Part shown: positions 30,784-41,132 of the stretch, piece by piece
Position numbering within the stretch: position 1 is the first letter of the stretch
Layout: every line of letters starts with the position of its first letter
Assembly (NCBI RefSeq): GCF_016342265.1
Contig: NZ_JAEIOS010000013.1
Coordinates: forward strand, 62,001 to 126,000
Length of the DNA stretch: 64,000 bases
DNA from: Corynebacterium meridianum
GTDB lineage: Bacteria; Actinomycetota; Actinomycetes; Mycobacteriales; Mycobacteriaceae
Direction: 5' to 3'
The notes under the pieces: model-generated
What the model was told of the DNA's origin: nothing
What the model saw: only the letters and a program-made list of their open reading frames with translations
Databases searched by the model: none
Program-made: the position numbers and the translations under genes

Positions 30784-32184
30784 TCAGTTCATGATGACCT
30801 GCGGGACACCGAGCCCCTTCAGTCCCTGGACACCGAACTCGATGCCGTAGCCCGATTCCTTGATGCCACCGAAGGGAACCCGCGGATCGATGGCGCCGTG
30901 GTTGTTGATCCACACGGTACCGGCCTGGATCCGGCGGGCGACATCGCGGGCGCCTTCCGGATCGGAGGACCAGACGGAACCGCCGAGGCCGACGGGGGAA
31001 TCGTTGGCCATCCGAATGGCGTCGTCGACGTCCGAGTAGCGCACGATCGGCAGTGCGGGCCCGAACTGCTCTGTCGTGACCAGCTCGTTGTCCGGATCGA
31101 TGTCGGCGACGATCGTGGTGGGGTAGAAGTTGCCGGGCTGGTCAGCCTCGGGATCCCCGCCGAGGACGATCCGGGCACCGCTCTCCCGGGCGGCCTCGAC
31201 GAGTCCGGCGACGATGTCATACTGGGCCCTGTTCTGCAGCGGACCAAGCACGTTGTTCTCGTCGAGCCCCACCCCCATAGGCATCTGCCGGGCGACGGCC
31301 ACCAGGTTCTCCACCACGGCGTCATAGATGTCCTCATGGACGTAGAGCCGCTTGAGGGCGGCACAGGTCTGGCCCGTGTTGATGAATGCACCCCAGAACA
31401 GGCCCTCGGCGATCGCGGCGGGATCCGCGTCGGGGAGCACGATACCGGCGTCGTTTCCGCCGAGCTCCAGCGTGAGGCGTACGAGATTGTCGGCCGCGGA
31501 CCGCATGATCGCCTTGCCGGTGGGCGTGGAGCCGGTGAACATGATCTTGTCGATGTCCGGGTGCGCGCTCAGGGCGGCGCCGACCTCACCGTCACCGGTG
31601 ACGATACGGAACACATCGTCCGGGAGAACGGAATTCACGACGTGGGCGAGTGCGAGGACCGACAGGGGGGTGTTCTCGGAGGGCTTCATGACGACGGTGT
31701 TGCCCATGCGCAGTGCAGGGGCGAACTGCCAGACGGCGATCATCATGGGCCAGTTCCACGGCCCGATGGCCCCGACCACGCCGATGGGACGGTACTCAAG
31801 TACGGCGTGTTTCTCGCCGTCGTCGACGATCACCTCGGGCTCGAGGGGCAGTGCTGCCGTGGTGCGGAGCCATCCGACGCATCCACCCACCTCGAAACGG
31901 GCGTTGGGTCCGTTCAACGGTTTGCCCTGTTCCCGGGAGAGAAGAACGGCGAGTTCCTCGGCGTGGCGTTCGATCGCGTCCGCGGCGGCGTTGAGCAGTT
32001 CACACCGCTTGTCGTCCCCGAGAGCGGCCCAGGCGGGCTGGGCGGCGCGGGCGGCGGAGATCGCTTCCTCCAGGGTTGCGACGTCTCCCGCCGGTGCGTG
32101 GGCGATGAGCTCTCCGGTGGCGGGGTCGTGGACGGGCGTGCCCGAGTCGGCGGAGATGGTGGACAACAGATCGGCGTCGCTCAT
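30784..32184 (-). CDS. NAD(P)-dependent aldehyde dehydrogenase
   Basis: A full-length 466-residue ALDH. The catalytic Cys is C274 (NTGQTCAALKR), the general base E240 (LELGGND) and the oxyanion Asn N144 (GPWNWP). MKPSENTP (about 166-173) contacts the cofactor. It resembles succinate-semialdehyde or amino-aldehyde dehydrogenases. The neighbours (flavin amine oxidase, APC permease, AraC regulator) suggest it oxidised the aldehyde released by amine oxidation. The ATG has AAGGAG nine bases upstream. It is the only intact gene of the island. Confidence 0.92.
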   Translation of the reverse strand: MSDADLLSTISADSGTPVHDPATGELIAHAPAGDVATLEEAISAARAAQPAWAALGDDKRCELLNAAADAIERHAEELAVLLSREQGKPLNGPNARFEVGGCVGWLRTTAALPLEPEVIVDDGEKHAVLEYRPIGVVGAIGPWNWPMMIAVWQFAPALRMGNTVVMKPSENTPLSVLALAHVVNSVLPDDVFRIVTGDGEVGAALSAHPDIDKIMFTGSTPTGKAIMRSAADNLVRLTLELGGNDAGIVLPDADPAAIAEGLFWGAFINTGQTCAALKRLYVHEDIYDAVVENLVAVARQMPMGVGLDENNVLGPLQNRAQYDIVAGLVEAARESGARIVLGGDPEADQPGNFYPTTIVADIDPDNELVTTEQFGPALPIVRYSDVDDAIRMANDSPVGLGGSVWSSDPEGARDVARRIQAGTVWINNHGAIDPRVPFGGIKESGYGIEFGVQGLKGLGVPQVIMN

Positions 32185-32212
32185 GGGCTCGCTCTCCTTA
32201 TGGTTGATGTCA

Positions 32213-32255
32213 TACTGTCACTACAGTGTGAGCCACAACACTAATACGGTGTTGT
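32213..32255. promoter_or_regulatory. Palindromic operator candidates between ALDH and AraC remnant
   Basis: Two palindromes lie in the divergent promoter region: ACTGT-CACT-ACAGT near 32214-32227, and ACAACAC (32235-32241) facing GTGTTGT (32249-32255) across 7 nt. They are plausible regulator sites controlling the ALDH gene. Confidence 0.45.
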
Positions 32256-32395
32256 CCGAGAGTGCGAATGAGTTGTGTCAGCGCGCCGGAATGGCTCCGG
32301 TGGGACAGGTCGGATGACCCGGCCCACCAGGGTCGGACGGCGGCTCCATCCATCTGCCACCACCGTCCGACCCGAGAGAGAACAGGGAGGTTACC

Positions 32396-33369
32396 GTGAC
32401 ACGCAGACGACAGTGGCGGGATAGATCGGTGCCGCAGGAGTACTCGTACACGGAGTGGTGTGAGATCGCCAGACGCTCCTTCAGCCCGCTCCGCGTGACG
32501 ACGCCCGACCCGGACGGCCTTCCGGGCCACCGTACAGGCCATCCAGATCGGCGAGGTGGGGATCATGGATCTCCGTTCACCCGCCCACCAGGTTCATCTC
32601 GAGGACGCACACATCGATACCCGGATGGAACCGTGGTGCAAGCTCTGCCTGCAGATCTCGGGGACACTCTCCGTCCGCTAGGACGGGAGGGAGCCCGTCG
32701 CCCGACCGGGCGATCTGGTCTTCTACGAGACCAGCAGACCGTTCACTCTGGACTATCCCGCTCAGCAACGGGGGCTGATGTGGCATTTTCCGCAGAGCCT
32801 GCTGATGTCCAGCCGGGTGAATACCACGATCCGGACCGCCACCGTGCTCGGCGGGGATTCGGATGTCGGGCGACTCGTCATCCCGGCTCTCCGGGGGTAT
32901 GCCGACCAGCTCTCCGTGTTCCAGACGATCGAGAAATCCTATGCGACGGAGATGGTGCACGCCGCCCTCGCCGGGGCACTGGCGGCGCTGTCCCTGCTCG
33001 GTAGGGAACTGGATGGTCCGGAAACGCCCCCCGACGAACGCCCTGTTCGGTGCCGCCACGGCGTTCATCGAGGATCACCTCGGGGACCCCGCACTGTCCC
33101 CGGCGATGATCGCCGACAATCTCTTCGTCTCGGTCCGACAGTTGCACGCCCGGTTCCGGGCGGAATCCACGACCGTGGGAACCTACATCCGGGGCCGCCG
33201 ACTGGAGGAGATGCGGCACGCGCTGCTCGAACCGAGGAACGCGAACGTGAGTGTGGCGATGCTCGGCGCCCGGTTCGGTTTCCACGACGCCTCACACCTG
33301 AGCAAGGCATTCAAGGTCAGGTACGGGATGTCTCCGGCGATGTACCGCAGGACCCACGGCTGGATCTGA
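32396..33369 (+). pseudogene. AraC-family regulator with AraC-binding-like domain, degraded
   Basis: Three frames are needed to read one protein. The first (from GTG 32396) gives VPQEYSYTEWCEIARRSF to about 32520. The second gives AIQIGEVGIMDLRSPAHQVH, then a TAG stop at 32679-32681, then PGDLVFYETSRPFTLDY and so on. The third, from about 33030, gives the HTH_18 DNA-binding domain (FIEDHLGDPALSPAMIADNL to GFHDASHLSKAFKVRYGMSP). The N-terminal part resembles the AraC-binding-like domain seen in FeaR-type activators of amine oxidation genes. Two frameshifts plus a stop make it non-functional as it stands. Confidence 0.85.
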
Positions 33370-33426
33370 TGAACCGTGGTACCAGAGGGTCGTACACGGC
33401 GGCCCGCGGCAGGGAACGGGGTCGTT

Positions 33427-34762
33427 CTATCCGGTCTCGGAGTCCCGCAGTTCCCTGATGACGGTCCGCGCCTGTGAGATACCCGATTCGAGGGCTCCGT
33501 CGACGACCACTCCGCGCCAGCCGTTGGCCCAGTCCGCCCCGGCGAAGTAGAGGCGGGAGTCGCGGGCGAGTAAATGACTCCAGCCGTCGATGAACTGTCC
33601 CTTCTTCAGGGTCGCCCACGCCTGGCCGCTGTACCTGTCTGCGACCCAGTCATGTCCGGTGCATCCGATGACCTCGAGGTCCAGGTCCCATTCCGCGAGG
33701 ATCCGGCGCGCGGACTCCGGATCCTCGAGATCGATCGCCGTGTGGTCGGGGCCGAAACCGACGAGGATGGTCGCGCCGTCATCGGTGAAGTACTCGCTGC
33801 GCATCACCGTCACGGGCCCGGGTGAGGGGGCGTAGCAGACGATGCTGTGGTGACCCCGGACCTTGATCCAGATCTTCGCGCCCGTGGAGTTCCACTTCTG
33901 GTCGATCACCCGGCACATGTCCGGGTGCAGCGCGGGGGAGAACTCGATGGTGCCGAGGGCGCCGACGGGAACGGTCACGATCACGGCGTCGGCGGTCTCG
34001 GTTTCTCCGGATTCCAGGGTGATCGTGGCACCGTCGTCGGTGTGCTCCACCCGCGAGACGGGGCTGTTGAGGTGGATCGGACAGTCGAGGTCCCCGGCGA
34101 TACCGTTGTAGAGGCGTTGCATGCCCTCGACGAGTTTGAAGCGCAGGGTCTGCTCGTCGAGGAGCGCGAGGCGGTTGTCGCAGAGGGCGGCCCACTGTTT
34201 CGCCATCAGCGCGGATCCCTCGTAGGGGTTGCCGATGTACCCGGCCGACCAGTATCCGTCGCAGAGATCGCGTTCCTCGCGGGTGAATTCGTCCGTGCAC
34301 ACGGCGTCCATGACGCTGGTTTCATCGGCCCGGCGGAACTTCTCCTTCAGTTCCTCGCTCGCGGGAAAGCCGCCGTCGAGGATCGCGAGTGGGCGGTAGG
34401 GCTGGGGGGAAGAAGTCCCGTGAATTCTCGAGGATCTTCTCCATCGGTCGCGTGAGGAGACCGTCGAGTTCGTCCTCGGTCCCCTTCTTAACGGTGTCTC
34501 CCGTGCGCCAGTAGGCGGTGTCGCAGAAGGGGCTCGCGACGATCTCGGCGCCGTACCGGGTGATCTCCGTCCAGACGTGGGGTTGGTGCCAGTGCACCCA
34601 GGTGGCGCCCAGTTCGAGGGGTCTGCCGAGGCCGGTGTCCGTCCATGCGCGACCGCCGATACGGTCGCGGGCCTCGTGGATGACGACCTCGAGCCCGGCG
34701 AAGCCGGCGCCGATCACGATGACCTTGTGCCGTCCGTCGGCGGTGTGTCCGTTGGTGTTCAT
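33427..34762 (-). pseudogene. Flavin-containing monoamine oxidase, frameshifted
   Basis: From the ATG at 34762 (GAAAGG 8 bases upstream) the frame gives an FAD-binding N-terminus, [20 protein letters not shown]. The helix normally found between GAGFAGL and the VVxxEARD strand, about 12 residues, is missing. The frame then breaks at a G6 run (plus 34404-34409); removing one base restores [15 protein letters not shown] and the rest of a typical amine oxidase to 33427, including the C-terminal FAD motif YFAGADWANGWRGVVVDGALESG. Total span is about 445 codons, the normal family length. The frameshift could be a sequencing error; the internal deletion is harder to explain that way. Confidence 0.85.
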
Positions 34763-34774
34763 GGGTCGGACCTT

Positions 34775-36054
34775 TCAGTGCTCGGTGGTCGTGGGATGCG
34801 GGTCGGGTACGGGGGCGGGTATCTCGACGTGATCCATACCCGTCTTCACGATCAGCTGCCGCTCACGGATCACTCCCGCTACGGCTGCGGCGATGATGAG
34901 GCCCGGGAGGAAGTAGATGAGGATCGCGGGTTGGTCGTCGCCGATCATCAGGGAGAAGTTCATCAGGACGAGGAGACCGATGAGTCCGAGACCGATTCCG
35001 CTGATGACCGGGGCGATGAGCCTGGTCCAGAGGCCCAGAGACCCGTTCTCGCGGCTGAGATACCGGGCGATCGCGAACGAGGTGAGGGAGAGCAGGACCA
35101 CCAGGCCGAGCGCCGCGGTGTTGGTCAGCCAGGTGAACAGCGTGATGACGGGGAACAGCGGGGTGTCGCCGTTCGTGGCGTCGGCGACAGCGAAGACGAT
35201 GATGACGATCAGAGCCAGGATGGACTGGCCGAGTGATCCGACGTGCGGGGTGCCGTCGGAGGTCACCCTGCCGAACGCCTTCGGCAGGACCCATGCCCGA
35301 CTGAGTGCGAAGGCGTAGAAGACGGCGATGATTCCCACGGCGATGAACGTCGCGCGGGAGACCGTGCGGTCGGGGTCGATGGTTTCCTCCGAGTAGATGG
35401 CCCCGGACTCGAATCCCATGAAAGCGGCGATACCGAACGCGAGGAGGACGCCCACGCCGCCGGTGAAGAAGTCGCCGGGGCGCACGGTCATCGTGCTGAT
35501 TCCCTCTGGGGCGTTGATCAGTCCGAGGACACAGACCACACTGACGACGAGGAACTCGAGGGCCACGAGAACGGTGAGTATCCGGGCCGAGAGTTCGACG
35601 TGGCGGAGCCCGAGGATCCCGACGCACAACCACCCGAGCAACGCGGCTGCCCACCAGGGCAGGACTAGCGGTGTGACGGACGCGAGGACACCGGAGAGCG
35701 CGAAGCCGAAGAGTCCGTAGAGGCCGATCTGCATGAGGTTGTAGCAGAGGAGGGCGACGAGGGAGGAGGCGACGCCGATCCTGTCACCGAGTCCCTTGGA
35801 GATGTAGGCGTAGAAGGCTCCGGCGTTCTGGACGCGGGTGCTCATCGCGCCGTAGCCGAAGGAGAAGATGGCGATGAGGATACCGAGCACGAGGTAGGCC
35901 ACGGGAATACCCAGCAGCCCGGAGACCGCGAAGTTGGTGGGGACGCCTCCGGCGAGCACGGTCAGCGGTGCACTGGCCGCGATGATCATGAACACGAGGT
36001 GGGGGTGGTCAGTCGCCGGTTCCCCGACTCCTGTCCGTGGGGTCGCTGGGCCAT
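34775..36054 (-). pseudogene. APC-family amino acid/amine permease with N-terminal frameshift
   Basis: A well-spaced AGGAGG and ATG at 36054 open a frame (MAQRPHGQESGNRRLTTP) that stops after 22 codons. Adding one base to the G5 run at 36001-36005 joins it to HLVFMIIAASAPLTVLAGG and a 12-helix APC permease that runs to 34775. The open frame alone can start at a GTG at 35995, giving 406 residues with the first helix shortened at its N-terminus and no ribosome-binding site. It lies 12 bp before the amine oxidase and would import its substrate. Either a real one-base deletion or a homopolymer error. Confidence 0.7.
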
Positions 36055-36240
36055 GTGGTCCTCCTGAATCGAAAATAACGTTGACTCAGCGTATGAGACG
36101 GATCACATGTCTGGGTTGTGTGTGAGCGCTGCAGGTTTGGTGTGTGACGCAGGGCTCGTCCGTTCGTTCGACCCCGAATGGTGGCGGGACCGGGCCCGGT
36201 CGGAGGTGGGCATGCCCGATTCGGGACCGGTGAATGCGAA

Positions 36241-36271
36241 AAGCCCCGATCCGTGGGCGGGATCGGGGCTT
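36241..36271 (-). terminator. Terminator after the DUF6918-like gene
   Basis: A 12-bp stem (36241-36252 with 36260-36271), 7-nt loop, followed by TTTT on the minus strand. Confidence 0.8.
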
Positions 36272-36283
36272 CAGTGACGGGTG

Positions 36284-36727
36284 TCAGGCGGCGTGCTTCT
36301 CGATGACGGAACCGAGGCCGCCGAGATGATCGTTGATGATGCCGGTCAGTTTCCCGCGGACCGAGGAGTAGACCTTGGCCACGGCGGGCTGGTCGATGCT
36401 GTCCGCGTTGCGGTCCGCAACGGCGAGGATCGAATCGGTGACCTCCGTGTGGTGTTCCTCGAGGTAGTCACCGAATCCGGAGTGTGCGCCGTTCTCCCGG
36501 TAGCTGCGCCAGTGCGGGTCGAGGGCGTCGGCGAACTCGGGAAGGAGACGGTTCACGCCCTTGGAGATGACGTTCTGATCTGCCTTCCGGGCGGCACCGA
36601 CCGCCCCCTTGATGGCCATACCCGTGAAACCGGACAGGCCGGAAACAGAGGACTCGATGAAGGCCGCCATGTCGCTGACGACGGCGTCCCGGTTGGCTCC
36701 TGTGAGTGTGGACTTGAGGTCGGTCAT
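36284..36727 (-). CDS. Small conserved alpha-helical protein (DUF6918-like)
   Basis: A 147-residue soluble, helix-rich protein with no signal peptide or membrane segment. It is similar to an actinobacterial family I recall as DUF6918; this assignment is tentative. The segment KADQNVISKGVNRLLPEFADALDPHWRSY is distinctive. Function unknown. It has its own terminator downstream and a repeat-rich upstream region. Confidence 0.6.
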   Translation of the reverse strand: MTDLKSTLTGANRDAVVSDMAAFIESSVSGLSGFTGMAIKGAVGAARKADQNVISKGVNRLLPEFADALDPHWRSYRENGAHSGFGDYLEEHHTEVTDSILAVADRNADSIDQPAVAKVYSSVRGKLTGIINDHLGGLGSVIEKHAA

Positions 36728-37040
36728 CGGTGATTCGTCATCCTCTGGTGTTAGTCGGGTGTTTCAGTCTTGACGGCATCACTCTAGCGTGTCCGGTCTA
36801 CGCGTCGCCCGGAAACCGTGTTGCCGGCCGGGTACGGGCCCGAAAATGACACAGGCGCCCCCGGGTTCATCGTTCGTGGGAACCATGAACCGGAGAGCGC
36901 GTGTCACCGGTGTTGTGACTCTTCCGCCGCAGCCGACAAACATCAGTAGTCAACTGCAGTCACAACAGTCACAGATGTTACACACATCGGTGACATCCGC
37001 CCAGTCGAGGGTGTCGTGTGGGGGTCGTGAAAACGGAAAA
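36728..37040. promoter_or_regulatory. Repeat-rich intergenic region
   Basis: No supported gene; an 89-codon plus-strand frame here has no ribosome-binding site or family features. The region holds a 10-bp inverted repeat (TGTTGTGACT 36911-36920 with AGTCACAACA 36958-36967), two CAGTCACA direct repeats 9 bp apart (36957-36964, 36966-36973) and a GATGT-N5-ACATC palindrome (36974-36988). It lies upstream of the minus-strand DUF6918-like gene and may be its operator. Confidence 0.4.
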
Positions 37041-37069
37041 CGCCGGCTCAGTCACTGACTGAGCCGGCG
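37041..37069 (-). terminator. Terminator after tRNA-Ala
   Basis: A 13-bp perfect stem (37041-37053 with 37057-37069), 3-nt loop, followed by TTTTCC on the minus strand. It ends the tRNA-Ile/tRNA-Ala transcript. Confidence 0.85.
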
Positions 37070-37082
37070 AAACGTTCCCTTG

Positions 37083-37155
37083 TGGAGCATAGGAGAATCG
37101 AACTCCTGACCTCCTGCTTGCAAAGCAGGTGCTCTACCAATTGAGCTAATGCCCC
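37083..37155 (-). tRNA. tRNA-Ala (anticodon TGC)
   Basis: A 73-nt cloverleaf on the minus strand: acceptor GGGGCAT pairs with ATGCTCC, D-arm AGCTCAATTGGTAGAGC, anticodon stem-loop CCTGCTTTGCAAGCAGG with TGC, T-arm AGGAGTTCGATTCTCCT. CCA is not encoded. Confidence 0.97.
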
Positions 37156-37167
37156 AAGTTCTTTTGG

Positions 37168-37241
37168 TGGGCCTAACAGGAATCGAACCTGTGACCTCTT
37201 CGTTATCAGCGAAGCGCTCTAACCGACTGAGCTATAGGCCC
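37168..37241 (-). tRNA. tRNA-Ile (anticodon GAT)
   Basis: A 74-nt cloverleaf: acceptor GGGCCTA with TAGGCCC, D-arm AGCTCAGTCGGTTAGAGC, anticodon loop CTGATAA, T-arm ACAGGTTCGATTCCTGT. CCA is not encoded. It precedes tRNA-Ala in the same transcript. Confidence 0.97.
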
Positions 37242-37372
37242 TTGGAACGAGACTGAACTTTACCCAGCCCGTTCCGTCAAAAGCAAATCACCAGGTGAAA
37301 CTGACTTTTCGATGGTGTCCGCCGGGTACGGGTCCTCACCTGTGGAGGTGCCCGTACCCGGCGGACACGGGA

Positions 37373-37716
37373 TCAGTAGTCGCCCTCGGTGAGGGTGACC
37401 ACGACACCGCCGAAGAGCTCGACCATGCCGTTGTAGATCACGGCGGTCAACGGTGCGAGGATCGTCACCGCGATCGCGGTGACCGCCCCCAGGAGACTCG
37501 CCACGGACAGAACCGTGCCGAAGGTGATGACGTCACTGCCGCCGACACCAGTCACGATGCTGTTCAGCTTCGCCCAGAACCCGAACTGCTCGAGCCCGTA
37601 GTACAGGAGGGTGACGCACAGGATCCACGCGGCGAGGGCCGCCAGCGACAGGGCCAGCGCGGTCCGGAACGCCGACAGCGGGGAGACCCGTGTGACGGTC
37701 ACTTCCTGGATGTGCA

Positions 37717-37717
<1 letters not shown>
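37373..37717 (-). CDS. DUF3566 membrane protein downstream of gyrA
   Basis: A 114-residue protein with two long hydrophobic regions (about 18-42 and 65-90) and the family N-terminus VTVTRVSPLSAFRTALALSLAALAAW. It corresponds to the small membrane protein that follows gyrA in mycobacteria and corynebacteria. Its role is unknown. The ATG at 37717 or a GTG at 37720 overlaps the gyrA stop, so the genes are coupled. Confidence 0.88.
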
Positions 37718-40371
<2,654 letters not shown>

Positions 40372-40484
40372 GGGTCACCTAATTTCCGTCTAGCAGGTTG
40401 ATGGGGTCTATCTCCACCATTCTAACCCGCTGAGGGCCGGAAACGGGCTCTCAACGCCACTGGATAGGGATGAGAGGGGTCATG

Positions 40485-40503
40485 CGGTATCAGAACGGTA
40501 TCA
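40485..40503 (+). promoter_or_regulatory. Tandem operator repeats before the RHH/Doc-like pair
   Basis: CGGTATCA occurs at 40485-40492 and 40496-40503, 11 bp apart, one helical turn. A -10 box TAGTCT (40510-40515) follows, and the ATG at 40522 is 6 nt further, so the promoter is probably leaderless. The repeats cover the -35 and spacer, the expected position for autorepression by a ribbon-helix-helix protein. Confidence 0.65.
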
Positions 40504-40521
40504 ATGGCGTAGTCTCGGGAC

Positions 40522-40731
40522 ATGGCCATGACACTTCGCCTCACCGACGCCCAGGACCGCGCGCTCACCCTCCTCGCCCAGGCACAGGGCACGAGCAAAC
40601 AGGAGGCCGCCACCCGCGCCATCGTCGCCACCGCCGCCCGCGTGCTCGCCGACGCGGAGGTCGCGGAGCTGGCCCGGACCGTGGTCAGCGGGTACGCCGC
40701 GACCGAGCGCAGGCTGCGGCACGGTCGATGA
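40522..40731 (+). CDS. Ribbon-helix-helix (CopG-like) antitoxin candidate
   Basis: A 69-residue protein starting MAMTLRLTDAQDRALTLLAQ, the beta-strand and helix A of a ribbon-helix-helix domain, then GTSKQEAATRAIVATAAR as helix B. Such proteins dimerise on short tandem repeats and pair with toxins. Its stop overlaps the next start (ATGA). Immediately upstream lie two operator-like direct repeats. Confidence 0.75.
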   Translation: MAMTLRLTDAQDRALTLLAQAQGTSKQEAATRAIVATAARVLADAEVAELARTVVSGYAATERRLRHGR

Positions 40732-41012
40732 ACCCCGTGGCACGCGTCCGGCCGCTCACCCCGGAACAGCTCCTCATCATCGCCGACGAGGTGGCCGCGG
40801 TGCATCGCGTCCGCATCCGCGACCACGCCCTGCTCGCCGGAGCGGCCGCCGTCACCTCGGCCAGCTACCTGGGAATCCCGGTGCACGGGGACGTCCGCTC
40901 TGCGGCGTCGGCACTGTCCGAGGCGATCACCCGACTGGCGCCGCTCGACGGTGCGAACGACGTGCTCGCGGACACGGCCGCCGAGGTCCTGCGGCGCATC
41001 AACGCCCGCTGA
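40728..41012 (+). CDS. Doc/Fic-like toxin with degenerate active-site motif
   Basis: 94 residues, 4-nt overlap with the RHH gene. The order LTPEQLLIIADEV, then IRDHALLAGAAAV, then a C-terminal AAEVLRRIN follows the Doc toxin layout: N-terminal LTxEDLL, VRDxGLLESA, and the Fic motif before a final FLxLNG helix. The Fic motif itself, usually HxFxDGNKR, reads RLAPLDGANDVLA, so the catalytic His, Asn and Arg are gone while PxDG-like residues remain. Either a dead remnant or a Doc fold used for something else. Confidence 0.6.
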   Translation: MNPVARVRPLTPEQLLIIADEVAAVHRVRIRDHALLAGAAAVTSASYLGIPVHGDVRSAASALSEAITRLAPLDGANDVLADTAAEVLRRINAR

Positions 41013-41072
41013 ATCCGTGCACCCCGTGCGCCGGGTTCCAGAGCCGGGTGGCAGGGGGTGGGGGACAGGGAA

Positions 41073-41111
41073 AGGTCCCGCAGACCCGGAAAACCGGTGT
41101 CCACGGGACCT
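41073..41111 (-). terminator. Possible terminator
   Basis: AGGTCCCG at 41073-41080 pairs with CGGGACCT at 41104-41111, with extra pairing possible in the loop (ACCGG/CCGGG) and TTTCCC following on the minus strand. It lies between the convergent Doc-like and Ala-rich membrane genes. Confidence 0.4.
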
Positions 41112-41132
41112 GGTGGTGGCAGCGACTGTGGG

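Noticed and set aside
34404-34409. Programmed frameshifting in the amine oxidase
   Set aside because: No slippery heptamer with a stimulatory structure is evident, and the separate loss of an FAD-binding helix points to decay.
36789-37058. 89-codon plus-strand open frame
   Set aside because: No ribosome-binding site, no family resemblance, and it overlaps the tRNA terminator.
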